Shown: in pieces, positions 1 through 9,100 of the stretch | Layout: each line of letters starts with the position of its first letter | Numbering within the stretch: the first letter of the stretch is position 1 | NCBI GenBank assembly: GCA_900757295.1 | Contig: CAAENH010000153.1 | Location: forward strand, 1 to 20,468 | Length of the DNA: 20,468 nt | Reading direction: 5' to 3' | Source of the DNA: Bacilli bacterium | Lineage (GTDB): Bacteria > Bacillota_I > Bacilli_A > RF39 > UBA660 | Program-made: the position numbers and the translations under genes | Notes under the pieces: generated by a model | Databases searched by the model: none | The model's input: the letters and a program-made list of their open reading frames with translations, nothing else | Told to the model about the DNA's origin: nothing

Positions 1-23
1 AAGTATCATTATTTATGATACTT
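1..23 (-). terminator. Hairpin at the end of the rplI-rlmH operon (likely terminator, cut by window edge)
   Basis: The arms AAGTATCAT (1-9) and ATGATACTT (15-23) are perfect 9-bp inverted repeats around a 5-nt loop. Read on the minus strand, the hairpin starts within the last codons of rlmH and holds its TAA stop in the loop region. The flanking minus-strand A-run lies upstream; the expected U-tract would fall beyond base 1 and cannot be seen. A Rho-independent terminator for the housekeeping operon is the best reading. Confidence 0.6.
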
Positions 24-446
24 TTCATTATTAATTATTTTAAAACTTCTATATATTTGTTCTAATAATATTCCTCTGAATAATCCATGAGGGAATGTCA
101 AAGAAGAAAATGATAGTAATAAATTTGATTTATCTTTTACTTTTTGACTTAATCCTTCTGAACTACCAATAATAAAATTAATTGTGCTATATCTAATAAA
201 AGTATTTTCTATTGTTTTAGATAATTCGATTGAACTATATTGTTTTCCATTAATATCTAAAGATATAGTAAAATCTTTATTATTTACAAATTTCAATATA
301 TTATCTGCTTCTAATTCTAAATCATTAATATCTTTTAATTCTATTATTTCTAATTTATGATATTTTGATATTCTTTTTTTATAATCATTAATTAAATCAT
401 TTAAATATGCTTCTTTTATTTTACCTAAACATATTATTCTTATCAT
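9..446 (-). CDS. rlmH: 23S rRNA (pseudouridine1915-N3)-methyltransferase RlmH
   Basis: RlmH is a SPOUT-class methyltransferase that uses SAM to methylate N3 of pseudouridine 1915 in helix 69 of 23S rRNA, acting in the cytosol on assembled ribosomes. The 145-residue protein opens with MIRIICLGKIKE, carries the SAM-site region FIIGSSEGLS near residues 91-100, and ends with the family signature TFPHGLFRGILLEQIYRSFK followed by IINNEKYHK. The family is usually about 155-160 residues, so this copy is slightly short but complete at both ends. Its ATG overlaps the walJ stop codon by 4 nt (ATGA), which implies translational coupling; an AAGG lies about 10 nt upstream. It is the last gene of the rplI-dnaB operon, matching its position beside walJ in Bacillus. 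Confidence 0.96.
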   Translation of the reverse strand: MIRIICLGKIKEAYLNDLINDYKKRISKYHKLEIIELKDINDLELEADNILKFVNNKDFTISLDINGKQYSSIELSKTIENTFIRYSTINFIIGSSEGLSQKVKDKSNLLLSFSSLTFPHGLFRGILLEQIYRSFKIINNEKYHK

Positions 447-1207
447 ATTGTTACAACCTTAGTTTTTTCTCTTTGTTTAGCACATTCAATATTATTAAAC
501 GGAATTTGATATTCATTAAATACTTCATTAATTGTTTTTAAAGCTTCTTCTTCAGTATTATTTTCTTTACTTAAATGGGCAAGGATTATTTTTTGAGTAT
601 TGGATCCAATTAATTTTGATAAATAAATTGAACTATCTCGATTAGATAAATGGCCTTTAGGACCAACTACTCTTTTCTTTAACCATTCCGGATATTTACC
701 ATTCATAAGCATTTCTCCATCATGATTACTTTCAAATATATACATATTTTTATTTTTCATTATTTTAAAATATTTTTGATTTATATACCCTGTATCTGTA
801 ACATAAACTAATGACGAATTACCACTTGTAATAACGAATCCTCTTGAATCACTAGTATCATGGGAAGTTTTAAATATTTCTATTGTTAAATTTTCAAACA
901 CCATCTGATCATCATAAATTATGATATGTTCATAATCATGTATATAGTCTATTTCTTGAAACATTTTTTGGCTTAAGCAAATAGTTGGCTGATATTTTTT
1001 TATAAATTTATCTAAGGCACCAATATGGTCTTTATGGACGTGAGTAATCAATATTAAATCAATTTGTTCAGGAAGAATGTCTAATTCTTGTAGTTTTTCT
1101 TTGATGTATTTAACATTCATTCCTAAATCAATTAGTATTTTATGGTTTTTTGTTTCTAAGTATGTAGAGTTACCTTCAGAACCACTTGCTAGTACACTTA
1201 CTTTCAT
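443..1207 (-). CDS. walJ: WalJ/YycJ-type metallo-beta-lactamase-fold hydrolase
   Basis: This is the MBL-fold protein of the wal (yyc) operon, a predicted metal-dependent nuclease or hydrolase in the cytosol, linked in Firmicutes to coordination of cell division with replication. Key features are the opening MKVSVLASGSEGN, the metal-binding motif HVHKDH (His56, His58, Asp60, His61), a later SHDTSD histidine, YVTDTG aspartate and a C-terminal LAHLSKEN histidine. I place the start at the ATG at 1207 (254 residues), where the TAATG junction overlaps the M23 gene stop by 1 nt. A GTG nine bases upstream is in frame but has no ribosome binding site and gives a non-family N-terminus. Downstream it overlaps rlmH by 4 nt. 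The exact biochemical substrate is not established from sequence. Confidence 0.92.
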   Translation of the reverse strand: MKVSVLASGSEGNSTYLETKNHKILIDLGMNVKYIKEKLQELDILPEQIDLILITHVHKDHIGALDKFIKKYQPTICLSQKMFQEIDYIHDYEHIIIYDDQMVFENLTIEIFKTSHDTSDSRGFVITSGNSSLVYVTDTGYINQKYFKIMKNKNMYIFESNHDGEMLMNGKYPEWLKKRVVGPKGHLSNRDSSIYLSKLIGSNTQKIILAHLSKENNTEEEALKTINEVFNEYQIPFNNIECAKQREKTKVVTI

Positions 1208-2703
1208 TATTGCCACAACTGAAGAGGATTTATAGAACGTCCACCACCATAAGGTTTTCCAATAAATACTCCAAAGTGAAGATGAGTACCTGTTGCTGTT
1301 CCAGATTGGCCCATTGCTCCTAGACGTTGTTTTCTACTTACTCTTTGTCCTTTTGTTACACCAACTGATGACATATGTGCATATACAGTGTAATAACCAT
1401 TATCATGTTGTAATACGACATTATATCCTGCAGATGAACCAACCATACCACCATATCCAGCATTAACGACTACACCATCAAGTGCTGCATAAATAGGTGA
1501 ACCATATCCTGTACCAGATATATCCATACCATCATGTAATGTTCCCCAACGATAGCCATATGGACTTGTTAATACATAAGGTGAATTTGTTGGCCATGCC
1601 CATGCTGCTCCAGTATCTACATAAGTACCAGATATATATCCACCACCAGAAGATACTCTTTTAGATCCTTTAACTACTTTTTGATTTACCGCTTCTTTGA
1701 TTGTTGTATAAGAAACGATAACTGCGCCTTGATTCTCTTCACCATTTGTATATTTTACTTTTTTAGTAATTCTATTTATTCCTTTTACTCCCTCTTGAGT
1801 AGTTTCACTATAAGTTGTAGGTTTACTAGAATCATATGTTGTTTCTACTTCAAAATCAATATCAGCATCTTCAACTACATGCATTTCGTAATTTAAAGAA
1901 ACAACTGGATTAATTAAGGAAATATTAACTTCTTGGCCAATAGATAATAAACTATCAGCACTTTTAAATTCAGGGTTAGCTATTAAAAACTCTTCAGTAT
2001 TTAACTTATGATTATAAGCTATTTTTTCAATAGTATCACCTTGATTAACAATATACTTTTCTTGAGCATTATTAGTTCCAAACATTAAATATTGACTTAA
2101 TTCTTGTTCATCAGTAAATATTTTTTCTTTAGTTCCAATATATGCTTCTTTAGCTGTTATAGTTTCATCAAAATAAACACTTTCTATTAATGAACCAGTA
2201 TCTACAATTTCTAATTGTTCATCTTTTAGGTAAGCTTGATATTTTTCACTAGGAATAAATGATGTTATTAAATTGTTTATAGCATCTGTAAAAACTTTTT
2301 TGTCTAGAACATTAATTTTTAAATCTTTTTTATTTTCATCTTTATATTTTATTGTTATTACATATCCTTTTATTGTAAATGGCTTTTCTTCTTTTATTTC
2401 ATCATAGACTTTTTTTACATTATCAATATTATTTTCATATGTAATATCTTTAGTTATATTAAATCCATTTGGCGGATACACATTATCAACATTATATGTG
2501 CTTTTTATATCACTTTGTTCTTTATTAATAAGTGTATATAGTTCATCAGCATCTGCTATAGCTCCCAATTTTTTACCATCTAAATATACTTGATAAACTT
2601 CTTTTGCTTCTTGACTTCTATCTTCTAATACGCCCATTACAAAGGCTAAACTAGTAACAAACATAGTAATAAATGTACATATAATTATACTTCTTATTTT
2701 CAT
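1207..2703 (-). CDS. Membrane-anchored LysM-G5-M23 peptidoglycan endopeptidase
   Basis: A predicted zinc metallopeptidase that cuts peptide cross-links of peptidoglycan outside the membrane. The 498 residues begin with a short basic stretch and a hydrophobic segment (about 6-24) serving as signal or anchor. A long uncharacterised extracytoplasmic region follows. Next come a LysM-like module (about 216-262, YIVNQGDTIEKIA), a G5-like domain (about 267-347), a Gly/Ser linker and a C-terminal M23 domain (about 365-498). The M23 residues are present: His390 and Asp394 in HDGMD, His443 in YAHM, and His474/His476 in THLHF, so it is probably active. It lies 12 nt after dnaB and overlaps walJ by 1 nt. 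Its place in the wal gene neighbourhood fits cell-wall remodelling; specificity (D,D- or D,L-) cannot be told. Confidence 0.9.
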   Translation of the reverse strand: MKIRSIIICTFITMFVTSLAFVMGVLEDRSQEAKEVYQVYLDGKKLGAIADADELYTLINKEQSDIKSTYNVDNVYPPNGFNITKDITYENNIDNVKKVYDEIKEEKPFTIKGYVITIKYKDENKKDLKINVLDKKVFTDAINNLITSFIPSEKYQAYLKDEQLEIVDTGSLIESVYFDETITAKEAYIGTKEKIFTDEQELSQYLMFGTNNAQEKYIVNQGDTIEKIAYNHKLNTEEFLIANPEFKSADSLLSIGQEVNISLINPVVSLNYEMHVVEDADIDFEVETTYDSSKPTTYSETTQEGVKGINRITKKVKYTNGEENQGAVIVSYTTIKEAVNQKVVKGSKRVSSGGGYISGTYVDTGAAWAWPTNSPYVLTSPYGYRWGTLHDGMDISGTGYGSPIYAALDGVVVNAGYGGMVGSSAGYNVVLQHDNGYYTVYAHMSSVGVTKGQRVSRKQRLGAMGQSGTATGTHLHFGVFIGKPYGGGRSINPLQLWQ

Positions 2704-2715
2704 TAGATCACCACT

Positions 2716-4065
2716 TTAATATTCTTCGACTGTATTTATGTAATTTCTAAAATTACTCATATTTAATTCAAATAATAGTTCAAATTTACCAGTTGAACCT
2801 TTACGATGCTTTGCTATTATAATATCACAAGGAACATTAGTTTCTCTATTTAATTCAGCTTTTTCTTTATAATAATCTTTTCTATTTATAAACATTACTA
2901 AATCTGCATCTTGTTCGATAGATCCTGATTCACGTAAATCAGCTAGCATTGGTTGATTATTTTCTCTTTTTTCAGCGTTACGTGATAACTGAGCTAATGC
3001 AATAACTGGAACTTTTAATTCCATTGCCATAGTTTTTAAAGAACGAGAAATTTCTGAAACTTCTTGTTGTCTAGATTCATTTCTTTTAGCTCCAGATGTA
3101 ACTAACTGTAAGTAATCAATTACTACTAATCCTAATCCATTTTCACTTGCAGCAAGTCTACGACATTTTGCTTTAATTTCTGAAGCTGTTATACCTGCAT
3201 CATCTTCAATATAAATATTAGTATCAGCAAGTTGACTCATAGCTTCATTATATTTCTTCCAATCTGTGTGTTGTAATTGACCAGTTTGAAGTTTTTTAGA
3301 ATCTATTTGACCGACTGCACTAATCATTCTATTTACTAATTGTTCAGCAGGCATTTCTAAGTTAAATATAGCTATTGATTTATCAGTATTAAACGCTGCA
3401 TTAGTTGCAATATTTAAGGCAAATGCTGTTTTACCCATACCTGGTCTAGCAGCAATGATAATCATTTCACCAGCATGTAAACCACTTGTTGCTTTATCTA
3501 AATCATAAAATCCGGTAGGAACTCCTGTAATATCACTTTTATTTTTAGCTAAACGTTCTAGGTTTTCTTGGGCCATTTTTAATGCATCACCAATAGTAAT
3601 GAAGTCACTTGTTTGGCGCTTTTTTAAAACACTTAGAATATTTCTTTCTGCACTATCAAGTATAACATTTATATTATCTTCATTATCGTAAGCATCAGTA
3701 ATAATCTCTGTAGCAGTATCTATTAAACTTCTTAATGTTGCTTTTTCTCTTACTATATTAATATAATAATCGACATTTGCTGCTGTAGCTACCGAATCAA
3801 TTACTTCTGTAATATATTCTATTCCTCCCACAGCATTTAAATTTTTCTTTTTATCTAACTCTTCAGTTAAAGTTGTTATATCTAAAGGAATATTTTGTGA
3901 ATATAAGCTTTTTATAGCATTAAAAATTTTTTTATTTGCTTCACTAAAAAACATTTCTTCTGTTATTTCTTCGCAAACTTTTTCTAAAGAATTTTTATTA
4001 AAAAATGTTACACCTAAAACAGACATTTCCGCTTCTAGATTTTGTGGCATTTTACGATTTGCCAT
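2716..4065 (-). CDS. dnaB: Replicative DNA helicase DnaB (DnaC in Bacillus)
   Basis: The hexameric 5'-3' helicase that unwinds DNA ahead of the replisome and recruits primase. The 449-residue product has the N-terminal primase-interaction domain (roughly residues 5-105, starting PQNLEAEMSVLG), then the RecA-like motor with Walker A ARPGMGKT (about 206-213), Walker B LVVIDYLQ (about 313-320) and a C-terminal KHRKGSTG that carries the basic motif of the family. Length is normal for the family. I choose the ATG at 4065 because AGGTGG (4074-4079) sits 8 nt upstream; the in-frame GTG at 4077 would overlap that site. It follows rplI directly, the conserved Firmicutes order. No intein or insertion is seen. 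Confidence 0.97.
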   Translation of the reverse strand: MANRKMPQNLEAEMSVLGVTFFNKNSLEKVCEEITEEMFFSEANKKIFNAIKSLYSQNIPLDITTLTEELDKKKNLNAVGGIEYITEVIDSVATAANVDYYINIVREKATLRSLIDTATEIITDAYDNEDNINVILDSAERNILSVLKKRQTSDFITIGDALKMAQENLERLAKNKSDITGVPTGFYDLDKATSGLHAGEMIIIAARPGMGKTAFALNIATNAAFNTDKSIAIFNLEMPAEQLVNRMISAVGQIDSKKLQTGQLQHTDWKKYNEAMSQLADTNIYIEDDAGITASEIKAKCRRLAASENGLGLVVIDYLQLVTSGAKRNESRQQEVSEISRSLKTMAMELKVPVIALAQLSRNAEKRENNQPMLADLRESGSIEQDADLVMFINRKDYYKEKAELNRETNVPCDIIIAKHRKGSTGKFELLFELNMSNFRNYINTVEEY

Positions 4066-4073
4066 TAAATCAC

Positions 4074-4079
4074 CCACCT
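4074..4079 (-). promoter_or_regulatory. Ribosome binding site of dnaB overlapping the rplI stop
   Basis: AGGTGG on the minus strand, 8 nt before the ATG at 4065 and overlapping the TAG stop of rplI. It decides the dnaB start in favour of ATG 4065 over GTG 4077 and suggests that rplI and dnaB are translationally coupled. Confidence 0.75.
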
Positions 4080-4518
4080 ATTTCACTAAAACAATTTTGA
4101 TATTAAAAATTACTTTTTTATGTAATTTTATTTCTACTTCATGTGTTCCTAAAGTATCTAAAGGACTTTTTAAAGTTATTTGTTTTTTATCAATTTTGTA
4201 TCCCAATTCATTTAATTTTTCACTAATTTGTTTAGTGGATACATTTCCAAATACTTTATCCATAGCTCCTGTTTTTACTTTAAATTTTATTTCTTTATTT
4301 TCTATTTCTTTTTTTATTAAATTACATTTTAAAATCAATTCATCTTCTTCTTGTTGTCTTTTATCAAGTTCTTTATTTAAAATATTTGTACTTGTTTTAC
4401 TAACTGGTACAGCTAAGTTATTTTTGATTAAATAATTATTTGCATAACCATCACTTACATTAATTATTTCATCTTTTTTTCCTTGTTTTTTTACATCTTT
4501 AAGCAATATAACTTTCAT
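4078..4518 (-). CDS. rplI: 50S ribosomal protein L9
   Basis: Ribosomal protein L9 binds 23S rRNA at the base of the L1 stalk and projects from the large subunit; it affects reading-frame maintenance. The 146 residues begin with the diagnostic N-terminal domain MKVILLKDVKKQGKKDE followed by NVSDGYANNYL, then a long charged connecting helix (about 45-78) and a C-terminal domain ending in KIVLVK. Length matches the family (about 148). The ATG has an excellent AGGAGG (4526-4531) 7 nt upstream. It is the first gene of the operon, directly behind a near-consensus promoter, and is followed by dnaB as in Bacillus. Its stop is TAG. Confidence 0.97.
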   Translation of the reverse strand: MKVILLKDVKKQGKKDEIINVSDGYANNYLIKNNLAVPVSKTSTNILNKELDKRQQEEDELILKCNLIKKEIENKEIKFKVKTGAMDKVFGNVSTKQISEKLNELGYKIDKKQITLKSPLDTLGTHEVEIKLHKKVIFNIKIVLVK

Positions 4519-4525
4519 TTATATT

Positions 4526-4531
4526 CCTCCT
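4526..4531 (-). promoter_or_regulatory. Strong ribosome binding site of rplI
   Basis: A perfect AGGAGG on the minus strand, 7 nt before the rplI ATG at 4518, in line with high expression of a ribosomal protein. Confidence 0.85.
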
Positions 4532-4545
4532 CTTTTGCACTTCAT

Positions 4546-4574
4546 ATTATAACATTTATGGATTAATATGTAAA
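4546..4574 (-). promoter_or_regulatory. Sigma-A-type promoter of the rplI-dnaB-M23-walJ-rlmH operon
   Basis: On the minus strand TTTACA (4569-4574) and a perfect TATAAT (4546-4551) are separated by exactly 17 nt. Transcription should start near 4539, giving a leader of about 20 nt that carries the AGGAGG site. The terminator of the upstream surface-protein operon lies just before it, so the housekeeping operon is probably transcribed independently. Confidence 0.82.
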
Positions 4575-4582
4575 ATTGTTAT

Positions 4583-4618
4583 AAAAAAAAAATTAAGTTA
4601 AAATATTTTAACTTAATT
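4583..4618 (-). terminator. Rho-independent terminator of the surface-protein genes
   Basis: A perfect 28-nt palindrome (4591-4618, arms AATTAAGTTAAAAT and ATTTTAACTTAATT) is followed on the minus strand by ten T residues (4583-4592). The stem is AT-rich, with only two G-C pairs, but the long T-run fits intrinsic termination. It touches the TAA stop of the 497-residue gene and separates the surface locus from the rplI promoter. Confidence 0.85.
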
Positions 4619-6111
4619 TATTCATTTTCTTCTTCATCAATTAATTCTTGTTTTAATTTATTTGCTTTCTCTTGCATTAAAAGCATTTTTAATTTTTTAG
4701 GATTACGTTCTTCAATAGCATCAATTAACTCATTTTTAGTAACTACATCATCATAAATATCAACATTATCTTCTTCAGATTTTAAAGTTGGTTTATGATT
4801 TCTAATTTCTTCTAAATCAGCTTTATTTACTACATAAACGTCATCTTTTTCTTGCTTTTTTTGCTTTCTTTTTTTACGTTTTTTTCTTTTAATAATAATT
4901 ATTATAAAGATTATTATTAATAGAAGTAATAACAATTCAATAAAATAGAAAATGTATTTTATACTTATTCCAAATATTTTAAAAGTGTTATCTCTTTTAA
5001 CATTGATTTTATAATATGTTTGAAAGCCATTCTTATCTGTTAATTGAATTAGTACTACATTATTACCAATTTCTAGTTTATTGCCAATTATTTCTATTTT
5101 AGTATCACTATTTTTAGGAACAGCATTTATAGTTAATTTTTTTACTTTTCTATCAACAGTAATATTATATTCTAATACATCTTTATCAAAGTCTATTTTA
5201 GATTCTTTTATGGTTAGTTTTTTTAACTTATTATCAACTTTATTATTAGATTTTTTTACTTTTAAAGTATATGTTTTAGTACTACCATCTGAAGCTGTTA
5301 CTATAATTTCAACTATGTTATCTACATCGTTTTGAAAATTTTCATTTCCTATTACTTTTACTGAAGCATTTTTATCTGTTGCTTCATAATCTAAAGTTAG
5401 CTTGTTCATATCATTTGGAATTTCAACATTATATTCAAATGTATTTTTATTAAAGCTAGGAGAAACTTTAGCATTGCTAATTAAGATTTTAGATAAACTA
5501 GCATCTGAAGATTTTACAGAATTATTATTTTTTTTAGTGGATGAATTTTTTTTATGATATGTTTTAGTAGTTGTTGAAGATGATGGAGTTGTTGTTTGAG
5601 TATTATTATTACTAGTTGAATTGTTATTATTATTTTCATTATTACTAGCTCCAACTATATTAATAGTTTTATTAACAACATTAGATCCATGAATAATAGA
5701 TTTAGTATCTCCAACTACTACATTATTAACACTTATTGTAGTTGTACCAACATTCTTAGCTTTAAAAGTAAGTTTTATTAAATTATCATTATTAGCAATA
5801 AATTCACCACTTAACCCTAAAGCTACAAATCTTTTAGTTCTACTTCCATAACTAACACTTAAGGAAGATACGTCTTCATATTTTACATATTCTAAGTAAT
5901 TTTCATTGAAGCTAATATCTCCTTGAGCAGTAGCTAAACCATCATTAAGTCCTGATATATCGGATGCCCTAACAATTATTTCAATATTATTGTTAACAGT
6001 GACACTATCAGGTCCGCTAAAGTTTATAGTAACATTTCCTGCAAAAACACTAAAAGTGAATGAGAAAAATGCAAAAATACTAAATAGTCCAAATATTATT
6101 TTCTTTTTCAT
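4618..6111 (-). CDS. Membrane-anchored cohesin-like surface receptor with two Cadherin-like repeats
   Basis: Not a named gene. The 497-residue product has a signal peptide (1-24, ending SVFA), then a cohesin-like beta-sandwich (about 25-153) with typical spacing: DISFNENYLEYV, then NLIKLTFKAKNVGTTTISV and VVVGD. A low-complexity Asn/Ser/Thr linker (155-199) follows, then two Cadherin-like beta-sandwich repeats (about 200-288 and 289-374), a transmembrane helix (about 380-407), a Lys/Arg-rich stop-transfer stretch and a charged cytoplasmic tail of about 77 residues. A strong AAGGAGGAG lies 8 nt before the ATG and only 13 nt separate it from the upstream 2,168-residue gene, so the two are probably cotranscribed. 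Likely role, by inference: tether for dockerin-bearing partners at the outer face of the membrane. The cohesin call is by eye; a general adhesin domain of the same fold is the alternative. Confidence 0.85.
   Translation of the reverse strand: MKKKIIFGLFSIFAFFSFTFSVFAGNVTINFSGPDSVTVNNNIEIIVRASDISGLNDGLATAQGDISFNENYLEYVKYEDVSSLSVSYGSRTKRFVALGLSGEFIANNDNLIKLTFKAKNVGTTTISVNNVVVGDTKSIIHGSNVVNKTINIVGASNNENNNNNSTSNNNTQTTTPSSSTTTKTYHKKNSSTKKNNNSVKSSDASLSKILISNAKVSPSFNKNTFEYNVEIPNDMNKLTLDYEATDKNASVKVIGNENFQNDVDNIVEIIVTASDGSTKTYTLKVKKSNNKVDNKLKKLTIKESKIDFDKDVLEYNITVDRKVKKLTINAVPKNSDTKIEIIGNKLEIGNNVVLIQLTDKNGFQTYYKINVKRDNTFKIFGISIKYIFYFIELLLLLLIIIFIIIIIKRKKRKKRKQKKQEKDDVYVVNKADLEEIRNHKPTLKSEEDNVDIYDDVVTKNELIDAIEERNPKKLKMLLMQEKANKLKQELIDEEENE
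4891..4974 (-). other. Transmembrane segment of the cohesin-like receptor
   Basis: Residues about 380-407 are almost entirely Ile, Leu, Phe and Tyr and are followed by a run of Lys and Arg (408-420). This gives an N-outside, C-inside single-pass protein. The cytoplasmic tail of about 77 residues is long for a simple anchor and holds acidic and lysine-rich, probably helical, segments. Confidence 0.88.
5653..6039 (-). other. Cohesin-like domain of the 497-residue receptor
   Basis: Residues 25-153. The pattern of alternating strands, the central FNENYLEYV (compare the YDPxxLEV type core of cohesins), and the late LIKLTFKAK strand followed by a VVVGD turn match type I cohesin organisation and length (about 130-140 residues). 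In known systems cohesins bind dockerins in a calcium-dependent manner. Two dockerin-ending proteins are encoded just upstream. Confidence 0.65.
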
Positions 6112-6119
6112 AATTTACT

Positions 6120-6125
6120 CCTCCT
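6120..6125 (-). promoter_or_regulatory. Ribosome binding site of the cohesin-like receptor gene
   Basis: AGGAGG on the minus strand, 8 nt before ATG 6111 and touching the TAA stop of the upstream gene. This placement supports cotranscription and possible coupling of the two surface-protein genes. Confidence 0.8.
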
Positions 6126-9100
6126 TAATCCAATATGATATTTCCAATAATGTGATTGACTATTTTTAAAGCATCAATTGCATTTATTTCCATATCTTTC
6201 GTTGTATCTGCTGCAACCATATAAGGTCCTATTAATGAATCAGTACCTATAATATGATTAACAACTTTTAGTGCATCTATAGCATTGATATCTCCATTAC
6301 CATCAGTATCACCTAATACTACAATAATTTTTTGATCTAGTACTATATCATTTTCAATTAATTTAACTATCATTCCTGTTGCTACTTTATCGTTTGTATA
6401 TTCTGTTGTTCCATCACTTAAATATATTTTTAATTTTGAATTATCATTATCTAGTTGATCTTTTAATTCATCAACACTAGTATTATATTTTACAGTTTTA
6501 ATCATTCCATCACTTATATTATGGCCATAATTATTTGAAGTTATTTTTTCATCTGACTGTTTCATTATTGTTACAGTATAAACTGTATCACTATCTGTAC
6601 CAGTTACTTTTATTTTAACGATGTTAGAATTTTCTAAATCAGTTACTTCTATTGATGAAATATTTTCATAAGCTTGATCATTTAAAGATATTGATAACCT
6701 AGCTCTTGCATCACTTAAAATTGGTGTTATTAATATGTTAGTCGCATCTTGGCCAACATAAGCTATATAATCAGTTACCTCACTTTTAAAGGAAGGTGTT
6801 AAAGTACCATTTGTTACTTTTATATTATCTAGGGTAGCTAATGTATTCTCATTTCTAATTACCTTTATATTATAAGTTTTTGTTGTTCCAGCTTCAGCTG
6901 TAACTACTAGAGAAATATTATTTTCACCATAATTTAAATTTATAGTTCCATCTCCTGCTACAGTTTGTCCTTTATTTAAAATAGCTTGAATATCTATTTT
7001 TTCTGTTGTAGATGAAACATTAACTGTATATGATGTTGTATCTTTATCAAAAGCCGGAGTTAATGTTCCTTCACTAACTTTTATTCCTTTTAAATCAGCA
7101 TTAGATGATTTTTTTCTTTCTATAGTTAATGTATATATTCGATCTATTCCACCAGCAGATGTTACTGTTATTTTATGATTGTAAGGGAAACTAGATATTT
7201 CAATATTTTCAAAACCAACTACAGTACTACTTGTACTTTCTTGAGTACCACTAATAGTTAAATTATTATCATCTTCATCTATTAAAACTGTATAATTTAA
7301 AATATTTTTATCAAATTTTTGGTTTAAATCATATTTAGTTCCTGAACTACCTGTAACTGTTATATTAGTTAAGAAGTTATTTGCTTGAGGAAGTCTAGTA
7401 ACTTGGATTTGATAAGTTTTTTTACTAGAATCTTCGGCAGTGACAGTAATAAATACTGTATTATTATTTCCTATTTGAAAATCAACATTTCCTTCAATAT
7501 CTACCGTAGCATTGGCATCTTCAGTAACAGTTGTTAAATTTAGACTTGTCACTTCATATGGAACTGACATTGTGTATTTTGTAGTATCTTTATCAAATTC
7601 TGGTGTTAATGTTCCTTCTGTTGAATTTAGCATAGCTAAGTTATTATTTGATGATTTGTTTCTTGTTATTTTAATTGTGTATGTATTAGTATCACCACTT
7701 TGAGCAGTTACAATAATATTAATTATATTTTCTTGAGTTGTTTTTAAATAGTATATTTCATCGGCTTGAACTGTTGCTGTATTATCCTCTGCAATTGCTT
7801 GAATACTTACTTGAGTAATATTATTTTCTACTGTCATGCTATAGTCTTTAGTAGATCTGTTAAAGTCTTTAATCGTAGTACCATTTACTTTTAAATCACT
7901 TAAATAATTATTAGTCGATGGTTCTCTATAAACATCAATTGTATAAATTCTAAATGTGTTATTTTCAGCGGTTACGGTGATATCAATTTGATTATGCCCT
8001 ACATTCAAACTATGCTCTAAATCTCCACTCACAGTGGCATTTACATCTTCTGCGATTGCCTGAATATTAATTTTATCTACACTATTAGCAACTGTTGCTG
8101 TATAGTTTAATAATTCTTTATCAAATGGTTCATTTAAAGGTTGATCTGTTAATAAAGATGATAAGTAATTATTACTAGAAGCAGCTTTATTTACTATAAT
8201 TACGTATGTTTTTACGGTATTATCTTCAGCGGTGACTTCAATATTAAAAGTATTTAATCCTGTTGTTAATTCTTTTTCACCAGCACCTTTTACTTTAGAT
8301 GTTGAGATTTCTGGAGTAGCAATAATATTTATTTTATCTACATTGTTGTCTACTGATAAAGAATATGAAATTGTATCAGGATTAAAATCTGGTACTATTT
8401 TTTGATCTTCTACTGCTAAACTAATTAAATTTGCATTACTATTTTTAGCTCTTGTAACTCTTATTACATAATCACGTGGTGTATTATCTGCACTGATTGC
8501 TTTTATAGTAAAGATATTTAGTCCCGTTTTTAAACTTTTTTCTCCAATACCTTCTATAGTCGTATTTGCATCTTCACTTGTTGCATTGATAGTAATTTTA
8601 TCTATATCGTTAGAAATATTCATTTCATAAGTTGTCGTTATTTTATTAAATACTGCAATATAATTTTTTCCATTACTATCTGTTACTTCTAAATTGCTTA
8701 AATAATTATTACTAGATTTTTGACGAGTTATTATTAAGTTATAAGTTTCTATTGTTCCATCTTCGGCAGTTACAATTATGCTTATCTCATTAGTTCCAAC
8801 AGTTAAATCCATATTACCTTTAATTATTACTTGAGCATTGGCATCTTCAGCTATTGCTTCAATTTGAGCATCGGTAACTTCGTATGGCACACTTAAAGCA
8901 TAGTTTTTTTCATTTTTATTAAATGTTGGAGTAATAGCACCATTAGTTGATGTTAAACTTTTTAAATAAGCATTAGATGATTTTTTTCTTTCTATTGTTA
9001 ATGTATATACATTAGTATCATTATTTTCGGCGATTACTGTGATTAATATAGTATTAGTTCCAGTCTTTAATGTTATTTCACCATCACCTGATACTGTTGC

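Noticed and set aside
443..445. Mycoplasma-type code with TGA read as Trp
   Set aside because: The walJ gene ends with TGA exactly where the family ends and rlmH begins, and Trp residues in the other proteins are encoded by TGG.
1205..1216. GTG start at 1216 for walJ
   Set aside because: It has no ribosome binding site and adds Met-Ala-Ile to a protein whose family begins at the MKVSVLASGS-type sequence; the ATG at 1207 overlaps the preceding stop as expected for coupling.
1681..1896. Plus-strand open frames across the window (for example 1681-1896, 4097-4435, 13197-13556)
   Set aside because: Each lies opposite a well-supported minus-strand gene, has biased Phe/Leu/Ser/Val composition typical of antisense shadows, and resembles no family I recognise.
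4066..4077. GTG start at 4077 for dnaB
   Set aside because: The AGGTGG site would overlap this start, whereas it is spaced 8 nt from the ATG at 4065, which also gives the usual DnaB N-terminus.
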